The notes under the pieces: generated by a model
What the model saw: the letters and a program-made list of their open reading frames with translations, nothing else
Told to the model about the DNA's origin: nothing
Databases searched by the model: none
Source: Vibrionales bacterium SWAT-3
GTDB lineage: Bacteria > Pseudomonadota > Gammaproteobacteria > Enterobacterales > Vibrionaceae
Length of the DNA: 64,000 bases
Direction: 5' to 3'
Assembly (NCBI GenBank): GCA_000169995.1
Contig: AAZW01000004.1
Coordinates: forward strand, 118,777-182,776
Shown: positions 49,857 through 59,135 of the stretch, one piece after another
Layout of the letters: every line of letters begins with the position of its first letter
How positions within the stretch are numbered: position 1 is the first letter of the stretch
Program-made: the position numbers and the translations under genes

Positions 49857-50648
49857 CTAGCGGCTTAACACAGAGGCGATTCGCTGCATTTCATCCAACA
49901 GTTCTATCCCATTGTATTGAGGCGCTATCGCCAAGTCTTGAATAGTCACTGTATCAACCGACTGTTTGTCCGAACATTGAAGCACCAAGTCTCCCTTTGG
50001 TGAATAGACTCGGCTTCCACCACAATAGGTTGCAGTAAAGGCATCAACCACATCTTGCCCAACACGGTTACACGTTACGATGTGGCACCCTTCTTCTAGC
50101 GCCCTCGCCTGTCCGATGGCAAAACTGTGGTGACCACCAAAATTGGCGGGGTGAAGAACAACATCAACAGAGTGATACGCTCTCATGATCTCTGGGAACC
50201 AAATATCGAAACAGATCGCCACGCCAAACGTTAACCCTTTATATTCGAAAGTTAAAAGTTCAGAACCCCGTGAGAAATACTGCTTATCGAATTTGGTTTG
50301 ACTGACTTTTCGATACTTATGGCGCAGCCCAGTTCCATCAATGACAGCAACGCTGTTGTAATATTCGCCTTGGTCTTCCTCTGCAATGCCAGCAACAATC
50401 AAGGTTTCATGCTTTGCTGCCAGTTGCGACAAAGAATCAATGGTCTCACTATTGGCGAAGTTTTCGCTTAACTCGTGCACTTCTGACACTTGGTTAAAGA
50501 TGTACCCCGTAGAGAACAATTCTGGTAGCAGGGTAATGTCACCGACGGAGGTTTGCGCATCTAAAAGCTCCAAAACCAGAGCGAGGTTTTTCTGTTTGTT
50601 TTTGTATTCAACTTCAAGCTGAACAAGGGTGATACTGACATTATTCAA
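49857..50648 (-). CDS. Carbon-nitrogen hydrolase (nitrilase superfamily)
   Basis: A 263-residue omega-amidase/nitrilase-fold hydrolase. The catalytic triad is Glu43 (LLPELFSTGY), Lys114 (KYRKVSQTKFD) and Cys146 (VAICFDIWFPEI). It is a different branch from the gene at 13593-14555 and shares little beyond the fold. It stands alone; the substrate is unknown. Confidence 0.88.
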   Translation of the reverse strand: MNNVSITLVQLEVEYKNKQKNLALVLELLDAQTSVGDITLLPELFSTGYIFNQVSEVHELSENFANSETIDSLSQLAAKHETLIVAGIAEEDQGEYYNSVAVIDGTGLRHKYRKVSQTKFDKQYFSRGSELLTFEYKGLTFGVAICFDIWFPEIMRAYHSVDVVLHPANFGGHHSFAIGQARALEEGCHIVTCNRVGQDVVDAFTATYCGGSRVYSPKGDLVLQCSDKQSVDTVTIQDLAIAPQYNGIELLDEMQRIASVLSR

Positions 50649-50767
50649 AATCGAATCCTTACTGGGTCACACAAATCAGATGCAGAGTAAGAGAATCACC
50701 CTTCGCTTTCTTACTTCAAACCAAACCATTGAAGCAAACGCACACTCTCAAGCTCATTTTCGCCTGT

Positions 50768-51190
50768 CTATTCCATCAACTTCGGTTCTGGTAACACAGG
50801 CGGCGTACTGTCCATATAAGTTAAGAAATTCTCCCACACTTCGTGCGTGCGTTGCTTGGTTAACTTAGTCTTACAAGAAAGCGCCATCAGCCCTCTAATC
50901 GAGCCATCGCGCCATTGGGTATACACAGAGTCACAATGCGTTGTCATATAGGCTTTCCAACTCTCCTGAGCGACCTTGATGGCACCCACCAACTCAGTAT
51001 CCTCAGCATTGTGTTCAAAGCTGGCTGCTAAGTACTTATCAAGCTCTACCTGTGCAGATTCAAGCTCAAGTGCGGCACAGTGGTTTATCTCTAGCGTGTT
51101 CATCGCATTGTCGCAATCGACCGCGTCCTCGCCAGCATGTGCCAAACCAGAGAAGTAAGTCAGTAAGAGCAGTGCTATCGCTTTTTTCAT
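50768..51190 (-). CDS. LprI-like (DUF1311) periplasmic protein
   Basis: A 140-residue secreted protein with a signal peptide (residues 1-19, ending LAHAG) and a cysteine-rich helical domain. The block DCDNAMNTLEINHCAALELESAQVELDKYL, followed by SWKAYMTTHCD and the later GSIRGLMALSCKTKLTKQRTHE, is that of the DUF1311 family, to which the lysozyme inhibitor LprI belongs. Four cysteines probably form two disulfides. Lysozyme inhibition is only a family-level suggestion. Confidence 0.82.
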   Translation of the reverse strand: MKKAIALLLLTYFSGLAHAGEDAVDCDNAMNTLEINHCAALELESAQVELDKYLAASFEHNAEDTELVGAIKVAQESWKAYMTTHCDSVYTQWRDGSIRGLMALSCKTKLTKQRTHEVWENFLTYMDSTPPVLPEPKLME

Positions 51191-52733
51191 ACCAATCCTT
51201 AATCATTCGGTTAGTTTTCTTCAATATTGCAATCGTATATAACTCTAGCCTTTATAGGGTTATAAATATTTTTAATTCGTATTACCACTGCAAAAACACG
51301 TAAAATCCACAAAGAAAACCGGATTAACATCAATACGTTACTGGTATAACTAAAAAAACATTATCTTTATCAATAATCCATGCGTGCATTCACAATATTT
51401 ATTATTTTCCTTGCTACCTAATCGTTAAATTTATAAATTAAATCGAATGCTCATCCAATCGGTAACGCTTCTCCAATTATGGATATCAAGTACCAACATT
51501 TTGCCAAGACCACATTCTACTTTGCCATCTCTTTCGTTTTGTCGATGGCATTGCTCATTCCTTTTACACCGTCTCATTATCATGCGTTAACCGAAGAATC
51601 TTCACAATTAGTTGAAACCAGACTTCAAGAGATCCAAGCCAGGTTTGGCAGCTTTCTCGCAGGCATCACACCCGCTCTATCTTGTGATGCCATCGTGACC
51701 GAGCTTCGCCAGAATGTATTCAATGCCGATTGGGTGAAAGAAGCCGCTGTATTCAATAAACATAACCGCTTTTACTGTTCTACCACCGATGGCGAGGTGT
51801 CATTTCGCCTCTATAGCAGCATCCGAGAAAGGCTCAACGACGATCCAAACTTAACCACCTTATCGTACTCCAACGCTGCGATTACAAAGGTGCAGTCCAT
51901 CATGCTGATTTTCTCGGACAAAGAGCAGGCGGGAGTAAGCCTGATGATACCGCCACACTTTATCTACGATCTTGTGGAGTCAAACCTGAGCAGCCATGGA
52001 ATCAACTCAAAAGTAGAAGTGATAAAAAGAGATATTCACCCAACCGATCCCGGAGTGTACTTTTCAGAGGTTCGGATACAATCAGAGGCCTACCCTCTGG
52101 CTATAACCTCCTACATCGGGCATCAGTACTACATCAACTTCTTAATGAGCTTCTCTTGGTTTGGGTTTCTTATGGCGGGAATCACCACCATTGTCCTGTT
52201 GTCCGCTAAACATAAGAAACAGAGCCAACGCAGTTTAGAATATTCCCTCTCTAGCGCTCTGAAAAACAAACACCTGCAAGTTCACATGCAACCTATTGTT
52301 GACCAGAAAACCACCCAAATCGTGGGCTGTGAGTCACTGTTAAGGTGGAACCACCCGATTGAAGGCAACGTCTCGCCCGCTATTTTCATACCGCTCGCAG
52401 AGAAGCTAGGTTTGATAGAAGAGCTGACGTACTTTGTGCTACGCGAAGTATTGAAAACCATCAAACACAATCAAGACCTTTTCGAAGACAAATACATCAG
52501 CGTCAACATCAGCCGAAACGTCGTGTCTAACAGTAACTTCGCCCACAAAGTATCAGGGGTTTTCAAAAGAAACCCTGAGATTCTAAAGCAGGTGGTGTTT
52601 GAAGTAACCGAAGATGGTGAGTGCTCAGACGCGGATATGACAACGATAAAAGAGAACCTAACCAAGCTAGCGAACATGGGCGTGAAAGTCGCAATTGATG
52701 ACTTTGGTACGGGCTACTCAGGGTTAGATTTCG

Positions 52734-54081
52734 GGCTCTTCTCCGCTTAGATGAGTCTATAAACTAACAATAAAACCGCTAACACATTGATTTACAATCG
52801 CTTCCCACCTTATATATCAGTGTTGTAGTTTGTCGTTATTATCTTCCGCTCTATTTAACTTTAAAGGCCAATCCGTACAGTCTGTAACGCTTGAAGAAAG
52901 CTCTCATTCAGTACTCGTCAAGTGCAAGCGAGATAGACGCTGTAAAGTTGTTGATCCTGAGACTGGAGCTCCGCGCACCGTCGACCACTACGTTCACCGT
53001 CGCCTGTCGGATTTACCTGTCAGTGGTCGCCCTTGCGTTATAGAAATTGAATTGGCTCAGACAAGGGATAGGCTCGGCCGAAGGTTGATTGAAGAGGCTG
53101 ATTTTGTTGATAAGGGGAGTCGTTATACAAAGAGGTTCTGTCACTTTATTAGTGGACTGTGCCGCTATATGAGCATCCACGCAGTGTCGAAGCATTTAGA
53201 CATACGCTGGGAAACCGTGAAAAATATCGATAAAGCATTCCTTCTCTCTACCTTGCCTGCTTTAGAGCCTAAGAAGTTGACCAACCTTGTTCATATTGGC
53301 GTTGATGAAGTCGCCAGGGCTAAAGGCCATGATTATATGACCGTCGTTTATGATCTCGTTTCAGGACAACTTATTTGGGTTGACCATGGGCGGACTTCAA
53401 ACGTACTCATCAACTTTTTTGAACAATTATCACCGCAAACGAGAGACGGCATCCAAGCGGTATCAATGGATATGGGGCAATCTTACCAATCAGCAGTGAG
53501 AAACGCTCTTCCGAATGCAGACATCGTTTTTGACCGGTTTCACGTTATGCAGAACTACTCTCTTCTGATAAGGAAAGAGCGTAATAAAGCGTTTAGGAAA
53601 GGAACACATGACGAGAAGAAAATGCTTAAAGGGACGCTATTTTTACTCCTCAAAAATGCGCCGAAATTAAGCGATAAGCAGTCAGATAGGCTAGATGATT
53701 TACTGGAAAGCAATAAGACTCTTTGTACGATTTATATGCTCAAAGAGCAGCTTCAAGCCTTATGGGATGAACGTAATTTTGACTTGATGATCGCAGCGCT
53801 TGATGCGTGGTGCCAGCTTGCTAAAAAGACGAGGATCTTATCTCTCATCAACTTTGCAGACGCGCTTTGGGAGAGAAGAGTTGGGATCTGCAACTATGCA
53901 AAATATAAGCTGACGAATGCCCGAGTGGAAGCAGGGAATGTATCGATAGGTCTTCTTAGACGGAGAGCCCGAGGAGTAAGGGATACTGATTACTTTAAAT
54001 TGAAGATTAGACAAACCTCAATCCTAGAAACTCACTCTACCATTTATCCGGAAATCAAGCTCATCTAAGCGGAGAAGAGCC
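52734..54081 (+). mobile_element. ISL3-family insertion sequence
   Basis: A 1348-bp element with perfect 22-bp terminal inverted repeats beginning GGCTCTTCTCCGCTTAGAT. The flanking direct repeat visible is GATTTCG (52727-52733 and 54082-54088), 7 bp where the family usually makes 8. One transposase gene fills it. Confidence 0.94.
52830..54068 (+). CDS. ISL3-family transposase
   Basis: A 412-residue DDE transposase. The catalytic acids lie in GVDEVARAKGHDY, AVSMDMGQSY and TNARVEAGN, and the C-terminus RRRARGVRDTDYFKLKIRQTS is the typical ISL3 ending. Part of the N-terminal zinc-finger segment usual in the family seems shortened. The start is taken as TTG at 52830, since no ATG precedes the conserved part. 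Confidence 0.93.
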   Translation: MSLLSSALFNFKGQSVQSVTLEESSHSVLVKCKRDRRCKVVDPETGAPRTVDHYVHRRLSDLPVSGRPCVIEIELAQTRDRLGRRLIEEADFVDKGSRYTKRFCHFISGLCRYMSIHAVSKHLDIRWETVKNIDKAFLLSTLPALEPKKLTNLVHIGVDEVARAKGHDYMTVVYDLVSGQLIWVDHGRTSNVLINFFEQLSPQTRDGIQAVSMDMGQSYQSAVRNALPNADIVFDRFHVMQNYSLLIRKERNKAFRKGTHDEKKMLKGTLFLLLKNAPKLSDKQSDRLDDLLESNKTLCTIYMLKEQLQALWDERNFDLMIAALDAWCQLAKKTRILSLINFADALWERRVGICNYAKYKLTNARVEAGNVSIGLLRRRARGVRDTDYFKLKIRQTSILETHSTIYPEIKLI

Positions 54082-54415
54082 GATTTCGTAAGGCAATTTC
54101 CGTTCAGTATCCTAAAGATTGATCGCGTCTTCGTGCAGAACATTTCAGACGAATCCAGCTTTGGTGTCCCTTTGCTAGAGTCCATGCTGCAACTGTCCCG
54201 CACTTTAGGCATGCAGGTTATCGTTGAAGGCGTAGAGTATGAATCGCAAGTCAAAGTCTTGTCTAAGTTAGGTGTCGACTATATCCAAGGTTTCTATTTC
54301 TATAAGCCGATGCCAATCAACCTAACTATCAGCCTGCTCAGGCAACAACAGCACATCACTGCGACTCATGAGTATCACATCTCGCCAACCTAACATATGA
54401 ATGTAAACCGATTAG

Positions 54416-54440
54416 AGGGCGCCGTTACTGGCGCCCTTTT
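54416..54440 (+). terminator. Rho-independent terminator after the EAL gene
   Basis: AGGGCGCC (54416-54423) pairs with GGCGCCCT (54430-54437), followed by Ts. Confidence 0.9.
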
Positions 54441-54518
54441 AAAAGGACTTTCATAAAACCAACACTTGGCACTGGCGTTAAGTGCCAAATGATGGAGCGC
54501 CAAGCGTTAAGCATCAGA

Positions 54519-54944
54519 TCAACTATCGTGTTTCGCCGATCGTTCAGCGAGCACTTCTTTGAATGCGAACATCCCATTCAGCGCAGCAGGAAAACCAGCG
54601 TAGCCAGACATCTGAATGATCACCTCTTTGATCTCTTCTTCACTGCAACCCACATTAAGCGCCGCATTCAAATGCACTTTAAGTTGCGGGGCGCAGTTGC
54701 CTAGTGCGGTTAACGCTGCCACCGTCGCAATCTCGCGAGATTTCAAATCCAAGCCTTTACGCGCATAGATATCACCAAAAGGATACTCGATTGTGTATTT
54801 GGCTAAATCGGGGCTAATGTCTTGTAGGCTTTCGATAACATTTTGCCCGGCTTCACCATCAATCTGTTTAAGTAGTTCTAGCCCTTTTTCAAAACGTGAC
54901 GTTTCCATTGTATTGCTCCTATGTATTGAATAGGAGCGCAGCAT
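54519..54944 (-). CDS. Carboxymuconolactone decarboxylase-family protein
   Basis: A 141-residue all-helical protein of the CMD/AhpD-like family. The block LDLKSREIATVAALTALGNCAPQLKVHLNAALNVGCSEEEIKEVIIQMSGYAGFPAALNG matches the family; it has one Cys before the HLNAAL helix and a second in the loop after it, unlike the CxxC of AhpD. Peroxidase-type or decarboxylase-type activity cannot be decided. The MerR-type gene 22 bp upstream on the same strand probably controls it. Confidence 0.9.
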   Translation of the reverse strand: MLRSYSIHRSNTMETSRFEKGLELLKQIDGEAGQNVIESLQDISPDLAKYTIEYPFGDIYARKGLDLKSREIATVAALTALGNCAPQLKVHLNAALNVGCSEEEIKEVIIQMSGYAGFPAALNGMFAFKEVLAERSAKHDS

Positions 54945-54966
54945 ACAAGTTAGAGTTCACTCTAAG

Positions 54967-55323
54967 TCAACGCACTTTTCCATCTTTATACAGGTCAATT
55001 TTGTCTTCCAAAGCGGAAAGATGAGATTGTTGTCGCGCAATATGCGCTTTTAAACTCTGTTGGTGCTGTTCTAACAAAGCTTGACGTTCAAGTACCGTGC
55101 TACTGCCCTGCTCCCTTAATCGAGCGTATTCCAATATCTCTTCGAGTGGCATGGCCGTCTCTTTCAGGCGAATGACAAACTCAAGCCACTTTACGTCTTT
55201 CGTGGTATACACTCGGTGCCCACTGCCATTACGCTGAACATTTTTAAGCAAACCGATTTTTTCATAGTACCTAAGCGTATGAGCCGACAAACCCACCAAG
55301 CTAGAAAACGCCTTCATGTTCAT
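54967..55323 (-). CDS. MerR-family transcriptional regulator
   Basis: A 118-residue MerR-type regulator. The winged helix reads MKAFSSLVGLSAHTLRYYEKIGLL, then the second half RNGSGHRVYTTKDVKWLEFVIRLKETAMPLEEI, then a dimerisation coiled coil. There is no C-terminal cysteine cluster, so it is not a metal sensor of the classic type. AAGGAAG precedes the ATG. Its promoter region holds a GCGAATAA tandem repeat. Confidence 0.92.
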   Translation of the reverse strand: MNMKAFSSLVGLSAHTLRYYEKIGLLKNVQRNGSGHRVYTTKDVKWLEFVIRLKETAMPLEEILEYARLREQGSSTVLERQALLEQHQQSLKAHIARQQSHLSALEDKIDLYKDGKVR

Positions 55324-55341
55324 GGTTTTACTTCCTTAATA

Positions 55342-55374
55342 GCCGAATAAGCGAATAAGCGAATAAGCGAATAC
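55342..55374. repeat. GCGAATAA tandem repeat before the MerR-type gene
   Basis: About four 8-bp units: one imperfect (GCCGAATAA), two exact GCGAATAA and one partial GCGAATAC. They lie 19-51 bp before the MerR-type start, where a change of copy number would alter promoter geometry. Confidence 0.8.
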
Positions 55375-55504
55375 GTTATTTTGGGTAAAGAATACTAACC
55401 TCCAAGCCAGAAATTATCATCAAAGAAACACCAGTCCTAGAAGCACAAAAACCAACGATGGAATGAAAAATCCCACGCGTTGGATCCTAAAGTACTTATT
55501 AAGC

Positions 55505-56045
55505 CTAGAGCTTTAGTGCATAGATACACATAGATTGCTCTTTTTCAGGCACATCCAGTGTGTGTTGCCCCTTAGACTTCAGCGTCACACCTGCACGTTT
55601 CGCAATCTTAACACTGGCCAGGTTACTCTCTAAACAATGGAACTCAAAGGCTTTAAGTCCTTGTTCGCTTGCTAAGGTTGGAACAAGAACCTCCAAAATT
55701 TGCCCTACCACTCGATTCCCCGTTGCACTGTCAGCAAGCCAGTAGCCTAATTCGCAGACTCGAGTCTCGCGGTGAATTGACTTTACACCAAATACGCCTG
55801 AAAACTGTTTTTTGAAGTGTACTGCGAACCACTGTGAGCCTTCGATACCACTGTGAGCCTTCGATACCACTGTTCAGCCGACCTTCGATATAAGCTCGCG
55901 CACTTTCAAGATCGACCACACTCTTCTCCCAGGGCATATATTTTGATAGGTTCCCCCTGCTTGATTCAACGGCATTAAATAATGCAAAAGCATCTGAAAC
56001 TTTCAGATTTTTTAGGACTATATCTTTAGATATGACTCTTTCCAT
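55505..56045 (-). pseudogene. GNAT-family N-acetyltransferase, frameshifted by a 19-bp duplication
   Basis: A RimJ/RimL-type acetyltransferase. The first frame (56045 to about 55850) gives MERVISKDIVLKNLKVSDAF...SARAYIEGRLNSGIEGSQW. The second frame gives FAVHFKKQFSGVFGVKSIHRET...ELGYWLADSATGNRVV...LESNLASVKIAKRAG, the acetyl-CoA-binding part. The break is the direct tandem duplication at 55828-55865; taking out one copy joins GSQW to FAVHF in frame and gives a full-length enzyme of about 173 residues. Confidence 0.92.
55828..55865. repeat. 19-bp tandem duplication inside the GNAT gene
   Basis: Two exact copies of ACCACTGTGAGCCTTCGAT (55828-55846 and 55847-55865) followed by a third partial ACCACTGT. 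The 19-bp unit shifts the frame. Confidence 0.95.
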
Positions 56046-56081
56046 AACACCTCATTTTTGAGTTTTTGTGAAACCACTTAA

Positions 56082-56843
56082 TTAAAGCGCGCGCTTAATG
56101 GCTTCTGCTAGCCCGCTCGCGTTTTCCCACGCCATTGAATGTCCAGCATCAGGAACCAAGCTGATCGCTATATCGTGGTTATTCAACCTCTCGGTATCGG
56201 TGTCTGGTAAAGATTTACTGCCGAATAGATAGGTTCTATTTACATTTAAAGAGTACAACCGATCACGCCAACTTGGGTCCTGTCCTTCTATCAAGGAAAC
56301 AGCTTGCCTGTGTGTCGCTACTGCTGAATTCACCACTAAACTGGCTGCCCACTGAGTATTTGGCTCATCGATGCTGTACTGCACTATCTGAGCGTGACCG
56401 TGGTTGACATATTCAGACTCGGTATAGCTCGCAATTTTCTTGCTAAAGAACCCGCCACCGGAATCAAGATTAGCCTCACTCAACACCAAGGCCTGCAGTT
56501 GTGGTAGAACTTTTTCAGCCAATACAACCGACACAGCACCACCCATGCTGTGACCATAAATCACAAACTTATCCAAGCCCAAAGATTGAATGAATGCCTC
56601 AAGATAAGCCGCATGGCTACCTATGGAGTAGTCGAAACCCTCAGGCTTATCACTAAACCCAGAACCTAATAAATCGACAAGAATGCGCCGATGAGAAAGC
56701 AAACATTCACTGGCCGCAACGGCCGGGTAATCAAACGAAGCAGCACAGCCAATACCGTGTATAAAAATAATAGGCACTTCCGAACCGGGAAGATCATGAT
56801 ACCTAAGTATCGCGTTACAGCCCTCAACCTTAAACTCTTTCAT
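56082..56843 (-). CDS. Alpha/beta hydrolase
   Basis: A 253-residue alpha/beta-fold hydrolase. The oxyanion region IIFIHGIGCAASFDY, nucleophile elbow GHSMGG and C-terminal PDAGHSMAWENASG with the catalytic histidine are present. The frame extends to 56894, but ATG at 56843 has AGGGGAAG right before it. The role is unknown; it stands beside the broken GNAT gene on the same strand. Confidence 0.88.
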   Translation of the reverse strand: MKEFKVEGCNAILRYHDLPGSEVPIIFIHGIGCAASFDYPAVAASECLLSHRRILVDLLGSGFSDKPEGFDYSIGSHAAYLEAFIQSLGLDKFVIYGHSMGGAVSVVLAEKVLPQLQALVLSEANLDSGGGFFSKKIASYTESEYVNHGHAQIVQYSIDEPNTQWAASLVVNSAVATHRQAVSLIEGQDPSWRDRLYSLNVNRTYLFGSKSLPDTDTERLNNHDIAISLVPDAGHSMAWENASGLAEAIKRAL

Positions 56844-56933
56844 TTCTTCCCCTGAAACCCACAGAACACGACACTTAACATATACATACTTCACATACCA
56901 AGCGCGTCGAATTGCTTATTATTGACTAGCCAA

Positions 56934-57182
56934 TCAAGCCACTGAAAATACTATGCGTTCTTTGCTCTCATCATCTTTCAACTCAAGTAAAATACCTTCG
57001 GCCTTTGCGTCTTTTAATGCGTTAATTAATGCTTCTAATTGCTCCCCGTTTTCGTCAAATCTAGACGATATGTTCTTGGGTAAGAGTGTCATAGCCAGCT
57101 TTGCCAAACCCAAAGGAACCACCAAGCAGTCTTCTAGTTCGCCAGTTTCAAAGCAATAAGTGTCGATTATTAGTTTACGCAT
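56934..57182 (-). CDS. Small hypothetical protein
   Basis: An 82-residue protein not recognised. It starts MRKLIIDTYCFETGELEDCLVV and has an acidic second half (LKDAKAEGILLELKDDESKERIVF). ATG at 57182 is chosen, with GGCGAG before it; GTG at 57203 is possible. No signal peptide or membrane segment is seen. Confidence 0.6.
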   Translation of the reverse strand: MRKLIIDTYCFETGELEDCLVVPLGLAKLAMTLLPKNISSRFDENGEQLEALINALKDAKAEGILLELKDDESKERIVFSVA

Positions 57183-57774
57183 ACAAAAATACTCGCCAAA
57201 CACATAGACTCACTAGAGTACCTTTTCTTTGAAATTTGTCTGTGAGTTACATGCGCAAATGCAACATTACACATATGGAAAAATGCATTAATTGGCCCGC
57301 TCTAAAAATGCGACAGCTCAGGGCGATCTTAAAGGCGACAATGACATGTATGAGAAAGGTGTTTGTAGGATTGGATGCTAAGGGAGATTTTGTTAGGAGA
57401 AGTAGCTCCGTGGCCGTTTACATAGCGTATGAGGCTTGAAAAGCGAGTTTTATTAAGTAAGCCAAGTTTAAATTACTGAAAAATTTGGATTTAATATCAA
57501 ACCACCAAATTATATTCGACTATGTTGAAAATGCTAATCATATATTTCACTTTAAAGAATATTTCTTTTGAAATGAATTTCATCAACTTAATAATCAGTT
57601 AGTTTAATTATCTATTTTATCACTAATTGAAAATATTTTTAATTTTACATCATGCACCAAGACAAATGGTTTTTATATGCTAATTTTATAATATAAAAAT
57701 TAATATCCACTGGTTCTGCTTTGATATAACAGCTTTGTTGTACGTTGGGAAATTTTTGGTTAGGGGATAAATCC
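57183..57774. other. AT-rich gap before the chemoreceptor gene
   Basis: About 590 bp. The part 57240-57440 is less AT-rich than the rest and may be an eroded coding fragment, but no frame gives a recognisable protein. 57460-57770 is very AT-rich and should contain the MCP promoter. Confidence 0.4.
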
Positions 57775-57901
57775 ATGATAATTAAAGAAGTAAAAAACGT
57801 ATCGATTGCTATTAGAGTTTGGGCGATTCTTGCTTTATTTGCAATCGCTTTACTCGCAAATACCATTTTAAATATAGATGGCTCACGCCAACATGTGCGT
57901 G

Positions 57902-59135
57902 AAGGGCGCGAATATACTTTGTTAATCTGATGTAAAAAGAACTTTTTCCCTGTAATCTTTATTCCAGGCGGCTTGGTTCATCTTTCTTGGTACAGACAAG
58001 TTACCCTCTGATTTTCTAAATAGGTTCTGCACAAAGCGACGACAACAAGCCATATTCAACGCTGAATCCCCAGCGTAAATTCGCTGCTCGTCTTCTTTGA
58101 AAATTACGTCCAACGCCCAGTGCTGCTGATTCTCAATATGCCAATGCTTTCTTGTTGCCTTTGAGGCTAACTCTAAAGATAAATGGTCTGTGCAAATATA
58201 GTACGAGGTTTCATAACTTCCTTTCCCTTTGACACTCCTATCTCTTACCACTGCAACAATGCTTTTTACGAGACACCACTTCTGTCTGAGTGCTTCGCTG
58301 AAGGCTGCAGGAAGCACGTAAACCTCACGAACCTCTTTTCTACCATGCCCTTTCTCTTCCGTGATGTATGATTCCTGTTTATCTTCAGGCAAAGCCCAAT
58401 AGTATTGGAATTGCACATCAATTTCTGCTAATAAACTTGGTTGATTCAGTTTAACTTGTACTAGGATATCTCCACCTTTATCAACTACTTTATTCAGTGT
58501 TTCAACCTGACAATGCAGGGCATCAGCAGTTAATAAACATCCTTTGATATCTAAAGCGTCTAGCATGTTTCTTATTGCTAGCAGCTCCATACCTTTGCCG
58601 TCACAAGGTTGGTGTGTGAGAGTCAAACCCTCGTCTACATCAAATGCCGAAACCATATAGAGGGGGTGCTGTTGTTTGCTTGCTTTTGCCCCTTTTAGAA
58701 CCTTCCCATCAACACTGATTATAGGCTGAGCATGCTTCTCTCTGTGCAAATTGACCCAGCCCACCATAGCTTCCAATAGCGTCTCTGGCACAACGGATCT
58801 CATGATCGCAGCTATATTATGTCGAGTGGGAAGACCATTTTCGTAGGGGAAATACTCACGTAACCACTCGATATTTCCTTCACCGAAATCCTTAATCTCT
58901 GTCCATTTATTTTGACCACAAATCATGGCTGTTATGACCACGAAAGCGACTTCCATAACAGGATAAACTTGATTGATGTGCGAACGGGTATCTTTCACTT
59001 TTTTAAGTTGCTCAATGATAATCATGTGCGAATTTCTCATGTTTTTTTACTTCATGATCAGATCGTGATTATCTAAAAAAGTTCCCTGTAAAATAAATCC
59101 ATTATTTTCAATGGTTAAAGTTCGATCCCGCCCTT
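57902..59135 (-). mobile_element. ISAs1-family insertion sequence, copy 3
   Basis: A 1234-bp element in the same orientation as copy 2, flanked by a perfect 10-bp duplication CATGTGCGTG (57892-57901 and 59136-59145). It differs from copy 2 at 57967 and 58404 among the positions compared. Confidence 0.97.
57922..59040 (-). CDS. ISAs1-family transposase, D213Y variant
   Basis: The same 372-residue transposase as in the other copies, except that residue 213 is Tyr in place of Asp (FQYYWALPED). The catalytic Asp111, Asp173 and Glu303 are unchanged, so activity may remain. Confidence 0.96.
   Translation of the reverse strand: MRNSHMIIIEQLKKVKDTRSHINQVYPVMEVAFVVITAMICGQNKWTEIKDFGEGNIEWLREYFPYENGLPTRHNIAAIMRSVVPETLLEAMVGWVNLHREKHAQPIISVDGKVLKGAKASKQQHPLYMVSAFDVDEGLTLTHQPCDGKGMELLAIRNMLDALDIKGCLLTADALHCQVETLNKVVDKGGDILVQVKLNQPSLLAEIDVQFQYYWALPEDKQESYITEEKGHGRKEVREVYVLPAAFSEALRQKWCLVKSIVAVVRDRSVKGKGSYETSYYICTDHLSLELASKATRKHWHIENQQHWALDVIFKEDEQRIYAGDSALNMACCRRFVQNLFRKSEGNLSVPRKMNQAAWNKDYREKVLFTSD

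Larger units (their letters stand above)
51479..54393 (+). pseudogene. CSS-motif EAL-domain protein, cut by an insertion sequence
   Basis: A membrane c-di-GMP phosphodiesterase-type protein split by an ISL3-family element at 52734-54081. The pieces 51479-52733 and 54089-54393 join in frame to 519 residues after removing the element and one target copy. N-terminal helix (about 9-30), periplasmic CSS-type sensor with SCDAIV and FYCST cysteines, second helix (about 222-240), then EAL. The signature is ESLLRW in place of EALLRW; DFGTGYSGLDF is at the break and FSILKIDRVFVQNI and EGVEYESQ follow it. The protein now ends inside the EAL barrel and should be inactive. Confidence 0.92.

Noticed and set aside
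52734..52755. Integron attC-like site
   Set aside because: The palindrome is the end of the ISL3 element, matched by an identical inverted end at 54060-54081.
55342..55374. CRISPR-like array
   Set aside because: The unit is only 8 bp with no spacers, and no cas genes are near.
57240..57440. Possible riboswitch or small gene before the MCP
   Set aside because: I could not match it to the c-di-GMP riboswitch consensus or any other RNA, and no reading frame looks like a protein.
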